Assembly: GCA_964472505.1 (NCBI GenBank)
Contig: CAYYQW010000109.1
Coordinates: forward strand, 1 to 9,498
Source of the DNA: JAYEIA01 sp964472505
Lineage (GTDB): Bacteria; Bacteroidota; Bacteroidia; Bacteroidales; JAADGE01
Length of the DNA stretch: 9,498 bases
Reading direction: 5' to 3'
Numbering within the stretch: position 1 is the stretch's first letter; each line of letters begins with the position of its first letter. A program made the translations under genes and the position numbers. Positions 1 to 5,961 of this stretch are shown piece after piece. The notes under the pieces are model-generated. The model ran no database searches, was not told the origin of the DNA, and saw only the letters and a list, made by a program, of their open reading frames with translations.

Positions 1-369
1 ATTCTTATGATTTTTATGATTTCTTATGATTTCTGAAATCACATAATTTCCGATCTCAGGTAAAAAAACTGTCGCACTTTTCAATTTTTTTTAAATACAA
101 GTTCTTACCCCACTGCAAACTAATGTATAAAACACTATAAATCCGATTGTTATAGCTTTCTATGCTTATAAATCCGAAGAAAACGATTTTCCGTGGTATT
201 GTGTTATTCAATTTAGCGACATTTACAGTTTACGGATAAAGTATCATAAATTACCGAGAAATGATACAGCTTTTATATAAAGCCAAAACACAGTTTTTGA
301 CTCTTTCGCAGCTAAAGAATAGCTGAAGAATCGAAGCACGAAAAAGGGTGAAAATTATTACTATCCGAA
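1..369. other. Non-coding AT-rich region downstream of ssnA
   Basis: I see no convincing gene, RNA or strong terminator here. The stretch lies beyond the 3' end of the minus-strand ssnA gene. It holds a short tandem repeat at 5-32 and a small perfect hairpin at 309-325 (CAGCTA, loop AAGAA, TAGCTG). The hairpin lacks a U-tract on the minus-strand side, so it is not a good intrinsic terminator for ssnA. A gene ending or starting just left of the window cannot be excluded. Confidence 0.6.
5..32. repeat. Three short direct repeats TTATGATTT
   Basis: The 9-mer TTATGATTT occurs at 5-13, 14-22 and 24-32. It is a micro-tandem repeat at the window edge, so its true extent is unknown. It could be simple slippage in AT-rich DNA; no function is implied. 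Confidence 0.6.
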
Positions 370-1632
370 TCACTTTGCCATCTTAGTCCACAATTTCTTA
401 GCCTGTTCTTGCGAAAAAGCCAGAATTTCATCTTCGTTTACGCCTTGTATTTTACGGTCTTTTACCACAAGTTTTCCTTGCGAAACGGTATGGCGCACAT
501 GAGCGGCTCGCAGGCCGAAAATAAAGTGCCCGAGAAAATTGTCTTTTGTAAGCGGCGTGCCGGTTGGGTAATCAAGCACCACTAAGTTATTATCGGCATA
601 ACCTTCAAATCCGTTTTTGTTTATGTATTGGTCTGTATTTCTGAATCGGCGGTAAGCCTCCGGAAAATCAATATTATCAAACGGCTGTCCGGCAAAGAAA
701 GCAGCCTGAGCGCTGCGCAGCATGTCGCCGTGCATACCGTCGGTGCCCATCATTATTCGTTTACTCAGCCCTTCCGACTTAAAAAAGCCCACATTATTAT
801 TCAGGTTGCTTTCGGTATTTTGCACCACCCAAGCCGGTGAATTTTTTAAGAGTTCCCGCTCTTTATTATTAAGGTGTAAACCGTGTATGATTAATGTTTT
901 GGGCGAGTCTAAAAGCCCGAATTTGTGTAATCGTTCAATAACCGACATGCCGTAGTCTTTTTGGCAGTGCTGTTCATCGTATTCCGCTTCGGCTACGTGG
1001 ATATGCGCACCGGTATTGTAGGTTTTCATGAGTTCGGCCGCTTTTTTCAGGCTTTCGTCTCCCACGGTAAATGAGGCGTGCAGGCCTACGAGGCCTTGTT
1101 GCTTCTTTAGGTTATTTTCACTTTCATTGATTCCGGCTTCAGCTTTGTCTTTGCCGTCACGGTCGGTTATTTCGTAGCAAAGCAGATGTCCCAATCCAAG
1201 CTCATCCAAAGCTTCCGAAATAATATCCAATGAGCCTTCAATGCAATTGGGCGAAGCGTGATGGTCGATGATAAAAGATGCACCGGCTTTGGCGGCTTCA
1301 ATGCCTGCCGTGTATGCGCTTGCTTTAATACTGTCGGCATCTAAGGATTTATCGAGTGTCCACCAAACATATTGCAAAATCTCGTTGAAATTTTCGGGTA
1401 TTTTTTTTGGTGCAGGCATGCCTTTGGCTAAAGCTGAATATATGTGGTGATGCCCTACGGCAAAGGACTTGGTTACAAACTGCCCTTTGCAGTCAAGTGT
1501 TTCGGCGATTTTGGCTTCAGCCGGTTTCGAGAAATGTATTTTTCCTCTATGGCCTTCTTCTGCAAAAATATCGGTTTGGGTCATTTTGAATTCGACAGGA
1601 TCTATGTAAACGGTGTTTTTGAGATGTAACAT
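370..1632 (-). CDS. ssnA: SsnA-type putative aminohydrolase (amidohydrolase superfamily)
   Basis: A 420-residue cytosolic metal-dependent amidohydrolase of the SsnA group, which belongs to the AtzA/guanine-deaminase branch. Expected metal ligands are all visible: H61 and H63 (GHHHIYSA), H212 with catalytic E215 (HIHVAE), H250 (IIHG) and D298 (GTDGM). The segment DHHASP at 123-128 is an SsnA signature, as is the SNLNNNVG stretch at 275-282. It is somewhat shorter than the roughly 440-residue enterobacterial protein, with a trimmed N-terminal beta-sandwich part. Residues before the HxH read TKSFAVG where most relatives have a Pro-Gly. In the E. coli-type cluster SsnA accompanies YgeW, YgeY and molybdenum hydroxylases, and is implicated in anaerobic purine/urate breakdown as a deaminase or ring-opening hydrolase; the exact substrate is inferred. 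It follows the LytTR regulator gene by 10 bp, so is probably co-transcribed with it. The start ATG at 1630-1632 has no Shine-Dalgarno, as usual in Bacteroidetes. Confidence 0.88.
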   Translation of the reverse strand: MLHLKNTVYIDPVEFKMTQTDIFAEEGHRGKIHFSKPAEAKIAETLDCKGQFVTKSFAVGHHHIYSALAKGMPAPKKIPENFNEILQYVWWTLDKSLDADSIKASAYTAGIEAAKAGASFIIDHHASPNCIEGSLDIISEALDELGLGHLLCYEITDRDGKDKAEAGINESENNLKKQQGLVGLHASFTVGDESLKKAAELMKTYNTGAHIHVAEAEYDEQHCQKDYGMSVIERLHKFGLLDSPKTLIIHGLHLNNKERELLKNSPAWVVQNTESNLNNNVGFFKSEGLSKRIMMGTDGMHGDMLRSAQAAFFAGQPFDNIDFPEAYRRFRNTDQYINKNGFEGYADNNLVVLDYPTGTPLTKDNFLGHFIFGLRAAHVRHTVSQGKLVVKDRKIQGVNEDEILAFSQEQAKKLWTKMAK

Positions 1633-1642
1633 ACTGTAATTA

Positions 1643-2359
1643 TTATTTGGTGTATGATTGCATTTGATTTTTGAATTCCTCGCGGTAAGTGCGGCCTACC
1701 GGAAGTGTTTTTATTTCTGTTTTGGTTTCGGTAGCGGTGTAAAATATAATCTTATTTTTAGCAATAATGTAAGAACGGTGTATTCTGATGAAATCGGGTT
1801 TAAGCAATTTTTCAAAATAATGAAGACGGGCTTTTGTTTTAATTACTTCCGATTTCAGAAAGATATTGACATACTCCTTATAGCTTTCAAGATAATAGAT
1901 TTCCTTTTTTAGAATTTTTACCGTTTTATAGTTTTCGGTAACATAAATGGCTTTTGAGCCTTGCTCACTGTCTTTTGAATCGGCTTGGTGGTATTTTTTA
2001 TATTTGGCAACGGCTTGGTTAAAGCGTTCTAAACTAATGGGCTTTACGATGTAATCCAAAACCGAAAAATCATAAGCTTTTGCAGCAAACTCACGCGAGC
2101 CGCTGACTAACACTACCTGAATGTTTTTGGAAATTTGAGAGATGAGCCCAAAGCCGGTCATTCCGGGCATGAGTATGTCCGCAAAAATCAGATCGGGTTT
2201 GAATTCGGCAACCGCTTCCAAAGCATTTTCTACGGAGGCATATTGCCCCAGCAGTTCTAAGTCTTCATTTAAGTTAGCATAATTACTTAAAAGTGACAAT
2301 GAACTGAAATCATCATCAACAGTAATGCAGCGAATTTTTTCGGATTTTCTCATAAACAT
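1643..2359 (-). CDS. LytTR-family response regulator
   Basis: A 238-residue two-domain transcription regulator. The receiver domain (about 9-125) has the acidic pocket DDD at 15-17, phospho-acceptor D61 in FADILMPGMTG, switch Ser86 and conserved K107 in VKP. The LytTR DNA-binding domain (about 137-235) has the typical LESYKEYVNIF segment (157-167) and RIHRSYIIA (192-200). Such regulators are usually phosphorylated by a LytS/YehU-type histidine kinase; none is encoded in this window, so it is an orphan locally. The stop is 10 bp before the ssnA start, suggesting one transcript. Upstream lie a good Bacteroidetes promoter and 21-bp-phased direct repeats that fit a LytTR operator. An alternative start is Met3 (ATG at 2351-2353); no Shine-Dalgarno decides between them. 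The family is clear; the signal sensed and the regulon are inferred. Confidence 0.93.
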   Translation of the reverse strand: MFMRKSEKIRCITVDDDFSSLSLLSNYANLNEDLELLGQYASVENALEAVAEFKPDLIFADILMPGMTGFGLISQISKNIQVVLVSGSREFAAKAYDFSVLDYIVKPISLERFNQAVAKYKKYHQADSKDSEQGSKAIYVTENYKTVKILKKEIYYLESYKEYVNIFLKSEVIKTKARLHYFEKLLKPDFIRIHRSYIIAKNKIIFYTATETKTEIKTLPVGRTYREEFKNQMQSYTK

Positions 2360-2392
2360 CTGATTAACAGCTTAAAATTGGGCTAAAATGCA

Positions 2393-2485
2393 GAATGAGT
2401 ACAATTTAACATTCAATGACAAAAATACGTAATTTATTGACAACTGCAAGTTTTGTATTGACAAACGGTTTACTCTGCATGAGTT
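2393..2485. promoter_or_regulatory. 21-bp-phased direct repeats, candidate LytTR operator
   Basis: TATTGACAA occurs twice, at 2435-2443 and 2456-2464, exactly 21 bp apart. A near copy CAATGACAA lies another 21 bp to the left (2414-2422). Weaker copies sharing the central TGA continue the phase at 2393-2401 (GAATGAGTA) and 2477-2485 (GCATGAGTT). LytTR proteins typically bind 9-bp imperfect direct repeats separated by about 12 bp, which is this geometry. The reverse complement TTGTCAATA partly resembles the GTTnAT core of published LytTR sites. The repeats overlap the minus-strand promoter of the regulator and sit upstream of the plus-strand subtilase promoter. Function as an operator is inferred. 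Confidence 0.55.
2420..2449 (-). promoter_or_regulatory. Promoter of the LytTR regulator-ssnA unit
   Basis: On the minus strand the -7 box TATTTTTG (2420-2427) matches the Bacteroidetes TAnnTTTG consensus. A TTG (2447-2449) lies exactly 19 bp upstream, the usual -33 spacing. The start codon is about 60 bp downstream. The best promoter match in the window. Confidence 0.6.
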
Positions 2486-2496
2486 TTATCATATAT

Positions 2497-2504
2497 TAGC
2501 TTTG
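2497..2504 (+). promoter_or_regulatory. -7 box of the S8 peptidase gene
   Basis: TAGCTTTG matches TAnnTTTG and lies about 31 bp before the ATG at 2536. No good -33 TTG is found at 19-21 bp; CTG at 2475-2477 is the nearest. This is compatible with activator dependence, for example on the repeats immediately upstream. Confidence 0.45.
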
Positions 2505-2535
2505 AATTTTTTTAATAACTAAAAATGTGTGTATT

Positions 2536-3765
2536 ATGAGAAAATCATTCTTAAGAGTTGTAAGTTTAATTTTAGTCGTAGCGGTAGGCTTCGTATCCTG
2601 CGAAGAAAAAGAAAAAGAAGAACTGTTCCAAAGAGACAGTTACGACAATGTTGTTGAAGCTACTTCCGAGAACGGAGCCATCATTGAAGATGCCTATATT
2701 GTAGGTTTCGATAAAAATGATAAAAGCTTTACCGGCTTGGAAAATCTTAAATCTTACGATGAGCGGCAAGCTTTTGTAAAAGAGCAGGTAAACAACTATC
2801 TGTCACAAAAAAGTTTGAGCGGTGTTACTGCCAAACGCTATTATTCTAATTCAATTATTGGTTTTTCTGCAACAATGACCAAAGATCAGGCCAATGAATT
2901 AAGGAAAGATCCTTCGGTAATTGTAGAGCCGGACCGTGTTGTAATGCTTCGTCCGCCTTGGGAAGATGACGGAGGCGACGATGGCGACGATGGCGGAGAC
3001 GCTACACAAGAAGTACCTTACGGAATTGCACGTGTAAACGGTGGTGTTGACGGATCCGGTAAAACTGCTTGGGTTTTGGATACCGGCGTTGATTTTGACC
3101 ACGAAGATTTGAATGTTGATGTAAATCGAAGTGCAACATTCGCCGACAGAACCAAAGATGCAGACGATCAAAACGGACACGGAACACACGTAGCCGGAAC
3201 CATTGCCGCATTAGATAATGGTTTAGGTGTAATTGGTGTTGCAGCCGGTGCCTCAGTGGTTTCGGTAAGAGTATTGGATCGCAGAGGTTCGGGATCTTAT
3301 TCGGGCGTAATTGCCGGTGTGGATTATGTAGGTGCTAACGGTAATGCCGGTGATGTAGCCAACATGAGCTTAGGCGGCCCTGTTTCAGACTTGCTTGACC
3401 AAGCTGTACTGGATGCTTCCAATAACAGCGGAGTTAAATTTGTATTGGCAGCCGGAAATGACAGTGATGATGCCAATAATTACTCTCCCGCACGCGTAAA
3501 CGGAACCAATGTTTACACCATATCTGCAATGGATAGTAATGATGATTGGGCTTATTTCTCAAATTATGCTAATCCGCCGGTTGATTTTTGCTCTCCCGGA
3601 GTTAATGTTAAATCAACTTGGTACAAAAACGGATATAACACTATCAGCGGAACATCAATGGCCGCTCCTCATGCAGCCGGAGTATTGTTGTTGGGTAACT
3701 ACACAACAGACGGAACAGTAAACGGAGACCCGGACGGAAACGCCGACCCGATTATTGTACATTAA
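2536..3765 (+). CDS. Secreted lipoprotein S8 (subtilisin-like) serine peptidase
   Basis: A 409-residue exported subtilase, numbered from ATG 2536. Residues 1-22 form a lipoprotein signal peptide with lipobox GFVSC (lipidated Cys22). The acidic EEKEKEE that follows resembles Bacteroidetes surface-lipoprotein export signals. Residues ~50-138 look like an I9 inhibitor propeptide (DAYIVGF to VIVEPDRVV), followed by an acidic Gly/Asp linker (~143-155). The catalytic triad is intact: D182 (VLDTGVD), H215 (NGHGTHVAG) and S374 (GTSMAAPHAAG), with oxyanion N308 (AAGN). The order and spacing fit the proteinase K-like branch. There is no type IX sorting domain or PKD repeat; the protein ends soon after the Ser motif in a short Asp/Gly-rich tail. 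An in-frame GTG at 2527 would add three residues, but ATG 2536 gives a cleaner signal peptide. It is monocistronic: the regulator gene diverges from it and a strong terminator follows. Confidence 0.93.
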   Translation: MRKSFLRVVSLILVVAVGFVSCEEKEKEELFQRDSYDNVVEATSENGAIIEDAYIVGFDKNDKSFTGLENLKSYDERQAFVKEQVNNYLSQKSLSGVTAKRYYSNSIIGFSATMTKDQANELRKDPSVIVEPDRVVMLRPPWEDDGGDDGDDGGDATQEVPYGIARVNGGVDGSGKTAWVLDTGVDFDHEDLNVDVNRSATFADRTKDADDQNGHGTHVAGTIAALDNGLGVIGVAAGASVVSVRVLDRRGSGSYSGVIAGVDYVGANGNAGDVANMSLGGPVSDLLDQAVLDASNNSGVKFVLAAGNDSDDANNYSPARVNGTNVYTISAMDSNDDWAYFSNYANPPVDFCSPGVNVKSTWYKNGYNTISGTSMAAPHAAGVLLLGNYTTDGTVNGDPDGNADPIIVH

Positions 3766-3791
3766 GTTTATATTTTGTAATTAGGATTTAG

Positions 3792-3818
3792 AAAGGGGGC
3801 AGCAATGCCCCTTTTTTT
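3792..3818 (+). terminator. Intrinsic terminator of the S8 peptidase gene
   Basis: GGGGCA (3796-3801) pairs with TGCCCC (3806-3811) around a GCAA tetraloop. The stem extends through a G-U pair and AAA/TTT, and is followed by a run of seven T (3812-3818). It lies 27 bp after the stop codon. Confidence 0.9.
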
Positions 3819-3963
3819 ATATATTAAAACTTCGATACATTCAAATTGTTGAATATGATTAGTTTACTTTTATAAATTTATTATTTACAGTGCGTTGCAA
3901 TGGGTCTTTTGTTAGCGCAGAAAGCAAGAATTATTATATTTTTTCTTTTGATGCCTTACCAAA

Positions 3964-4002
3964 AGGATGTAAGTATCCTATTTTGCAGCCGGATTGCAAA
4001 AT
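3964..4002 (-). terminator. Two adjacent hairpins downstream of galE, possible weak terminator
   Basis: The first hairpin is AGGAT/ATCCT (3964-3968 with 3975-3979). The second, directly adjacent, is ATTTTGCA/TGCAAAAT (3980-3987 with 3995-4002, loop GCCGGAT). Read on the minus strand, the galE transcript would meet the 8-bp stem, then the 5-bp stem followed by a short T run. An ATCC (3975-3978)/GGAT (3991-3994) alternative pairing links the two. It may end the ygjV-galE transcript, or be a remnant of an intergenic palindromic repeat. The rest of the gap between the S8 terminator and galE shows only AT-rich sequence with ATATCTTA-like repeats near 4008-4035. Confidence 0.35.
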
Positions 4003-4061
4003 CGTCTTATATCTTAATACTTATATCTTATATCTAAAACAATTATGCTGCGAAACTTCAG

Positions 4062-5081
4062 TTATATATTTCTAATTCGTTTTTCCCACTCCCATGCCGA
4101 TTTCAGAGCATCGGCAACGCTAAGTTCACAAGCCCAACCAAGCTCACGGTTTGCGCGTGTAGTATCTGCCCAAACTTTTTCCACATCGCCTGCTCTTCGA
4201 TCTGTATATCTGTAGTTCAGTTTTTGGCCGGTAACATTTTGGAAAGTATCTGTCATTTCTTTTACCGAGCTGCCTTTGCCGGTCCCCAGATTAAATATCT
4301 CAAAGCGCTTTTTATATGCGCTGTTGAGTAAACGCTCCATGGTTATTACATGAGCTTTTGCCAAATCACATACATGAATATAATCTCTTACGGCGGTTCC
4401 GTCGGGCGTGTTGTAATCGTCGCCGAAAATAAGCAGTTCTTCTCGAATGCCGGCGGCTGTTTGAGTTATGAAAGGCACTAAATTATCCGGTTTTCCTATG
4501 GGAAGTTCTCCGATTTCGGCACTTTCATGAGCTCCTATCGGGTTAAAGTAACGAAGAGCTGTTGCATTTAGCAAGTTTTCGGCATGTATTGTCGATTCTA
4601 TTATGCCTTCCGAAATTTGCTTGGTATGCCCGTAGGGTGAATCGGCTTTTTTTATGGGGCTTTCTTCGGTAACCGGAAGTTTGTCCGGTTGTCCGTACAC
4701 CGTGCAGGATGAGGAAAAGACTAAATTGTGGATAGCGTATTTTTTCATCGCCCTCAGTACATTTATAAGCGAGTTCAAATTATTATCGTAGTATTTCAAG
4801 GGATTTTCAACTGATTCGCCCACAGCCTTATATGCTGCAAAATGTATAATGCCGTCAAATTGATGATTTTCTTCAAAGAATTCTTCTGCCTTTTGTTTGT
4901 CGGCCAAATCAATTTGGTGAAATTCGGGTTTCTTTCCCGTAATTTTCTCTATTCCCTGAAGTACTTCAAGTTTTGAATTAGACAAATTATCTGCAATACA
5001 GACCGTATAGCCTGCCTGCATTAATTCAACAACTGTATGAGAGCCGATATAACCGGTTCCTCCGGTAACTAATATTTGCAT
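4062..5081 (-). CDS. galE: UDP-glucose 4-epimerase
   Basis: A 339-residue extended short-chain dehydrogenase/reductase of full family length. It interconverts UDP-glucose and UDP-galactose in the cytoplasm, feeding the Leloir pathway and surface polysaccharide synthesis. The NAD-binding GGTGYIG motif is at 7-13, with conserved FAAYKAVGES at 81-90. The catalytic SSSCTVYG lies at 123-130 (Ser124), with Y150 and K154 of YxxxK in SPYGHTK. The substrate-binding RYFNPIGAH (177-185), GTAVRDYIHV (228-237) and FNLGTG (263-268) segments are classic GalE. It lies 27 bp downstream of the YgjV-GNAT gene and is probably co-transcribed from that gene's promoter. No galK or galT is nearby, so a role in glycan precursor supply is as likely as galactose catabolism (inference). 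Confidence 0.96.
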   Translation of the reverse strand: MQILVTGGTGYIGSHTVVELMQAGYTVCIADNLSNSKLEVLQGIEKITGKKPEFHQIDLADKQKAEEFFEENHQFDGIIHFAAYKAVGESVENPLKYYDNNLNSLINVLRAMKKYAIHNLVFSSSCTVYGQPDKLPVTEESPIKKADSPYGHTKQISEGIIESTIHAENLLNATALRYFNPIGAHESAEIGELPIGKPDNLVPFITQTAAGIREELLIFGDDYNTPDGTAVRDYIHVCDLAKAHVITMERLLNSAYKKRFEIFNLGTGKGSSVKEMTDTFQNVTGQKLNYRYTDRRAGDVEKVWADTTRANRELGWACELSVADALKSAWEWEKRIRNI

Positions 5082-5108
5082 AATGATGCTTTTTGAATAT
5101 GGGTGAAA

Positions 5109-5738
5109 TTATTTATTGGAACTGATTAATTGTTTTTCATAATACAGGCCGTCATCCGTTTTTTCGAAGCCCATTTTCTTCAGATATTTCACGTGTTTTG
5201 AACTGTAGCCATAGGTGCGTATGGTTTTAAAGCCGGCATCAATGAGTTTGTCTTTTAATCGGTGATATACATATTTCCCGTTTTGATAATCTCGGTATTC
5301 CGGCCCTACATAGTCCAAGCCTACTTTTAGTACATCCCCTTCGGAATGCGCCAGAAATACACCCGCTACGGTCATATTGCGAAGTATGTAAAAGCTGATG
5401 GTATTCAGTTGCGGTTTGTATTCAAAGCCGGGAAAATATTTTTGAATTTGATCCTTGTGATATTCTAAATATTTAAGCAAGTAGTTGCTGTTTTTTTGTA
5501 CTTCCAAAACAGAAAAAAGATCTTTTTTTCCGTATATTCGGATTAAGTAATAAATATCAACTGCAGCTATGAATCCGTTGAGAATTCCTACCGGTAAAGC
5601 TCCTATGATGAACCCGTAGATTGAAAACAGCCCGGCACCGACCAAGTTTATCCAACGGAATTTCACGATTGAACTCATTGTCATAGAGATCGCTATGATC
5701 ACGGAGGCCAGATAGCCTATTAGTTCCATTATATCCAT
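5109..5738 (-). CDS. YgjV-family membrane protein with C-terminal GNAT-like domain
   Basis: A 209-residue two-part protein. The N-terminal part (about 4-67) holds three hydrophobic helices (roughly 4-22, 31-49, 50-67) resembling the small inner-membrane YgjV family. After a charged linker, residues ~110-205 look like a GNAT N-acetyltransferase fold: strands FYILR and VAGVFLA, a core VGLDYVGPEYRD, a helix after NGKYVYHRL, and the typical late segment KHVKYLKKMGFEK (181-193). The acetyl-CoA loop usually reads R/Q-x-x-G-x-G/A; here it is QNGKYV (152-157), so catalysis may be altered or absent. Family members are sometimes mislabelled as uroporphyrinogen decarboxylase, for which there is no support. 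The gene precedes galE by 27 bp. An alternative start is Met4 (5727-5729). Substrate and function are unknown. Confidence 0.75.
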   Translation of the reverse strand: MDIMELIGYLASVIIAISMTMSSIVKFRWINLVGAGLFSIYGFIIGALPVGILNGFIAAVDIYYLIRIYGKKDLFSVLEVQKNSNYLLKYLEYHKDQIQKYFPGFEYKPQLNTISFYILRNMTVAGVFLAHSEGDVLKVGLDYVGPEYRDYQNGKYVYHRLKDKLIDAGFKTIRTYGYSSKHVKYLKKMGFEKTDDGLYYEKQLISSNK

Positions 5739-5780
5739 ATCTTATTTTTTGAATGCGTTTATACCGATGTCTCTTATTTG

Positions 5781-5788
5781 CAAATATA
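5781..5788 (-). promoter_or_regulatory. -7 box of the ygjV-galE unit
   Basis: The minus strand reads TATATTTG, matching TAnnTTTG, about 43 bp before the start codon. At 19 bp upstream there is only a GTTT (5808-5811), not a clear TTG, so the -33 element is weak. The remainder of 5739-5904 shows nothing else convincing. Confidence 0.4.
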
Positions 5789-5904
5789 CATACAAATTAG
5801 TTATCATAAACAGGTCTGTTGCAAAGTCAAGAGTTTGAGCTATAATGTTCAAGATCGATATAACGATGAAATTGGACATTACAGACAAGCTTTAATTATC
5901 GGAT

Positions 5905-5943
5905 AAATAAATTCCGGGCTTATTAAAAGCCCGGAATTTATTT
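5905..5943 (-). terminator. Intrinsic terminator of the ygeY-ygeW operon (bidirectional form)
   Basis: A perfect 17-bp stem (5905-5921 with 5927-5943) with a five-base loop ATTAA. The GC core CCGGGC/GCCCGG is flanked by A/T runs on both sides, so it would work in either direction. It begins 18 bp beyond the ygeW stop codon on the minus strand, and also shields the ygeY-ygeW operon from the ygjV-galE unit. Confidence 0.9.
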
Positions 5944-5961
5944 TAAGTATTTCATTACCGT

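Noticed and set aside
309..325. Hairpin CAGCTA/TAGCTG as the ssnA terminator
   Set aside because: It has only six pairs and no T-run on the minus-strand exit side.
628..1629. Several plus-strand open frames of 60-77 codons opposite ssnA
   Set aside because: They lie antisense to a well-supported gene with intact catalytic motifs and have no domain-like content.
2525..2539. ATG at 2525 starting a four-codon frame whose TGA overlaps the S8 start ATG
   Set aside because: It could be a leader mini-frame, but it is too short to judge and such overlaps occur by chance; it mainly shows that ATG 2525 is not the S8 start.
2572..3211. Minus-strand open frames opposite the S8 peptidase
   Set aside because: They are antisense to a gene with an intact catalytic triad and signal peptide; their composition reflects the complement of acidic and glycine codons.
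3890..4075. A 61-codon plus-strand open frame between the S8 gene and galE
   Set aside because: It overlaps the galE 3' end on the opposite strand, spans the hairpin pair, lacks a promoter box, and its translation has no recognisable features.
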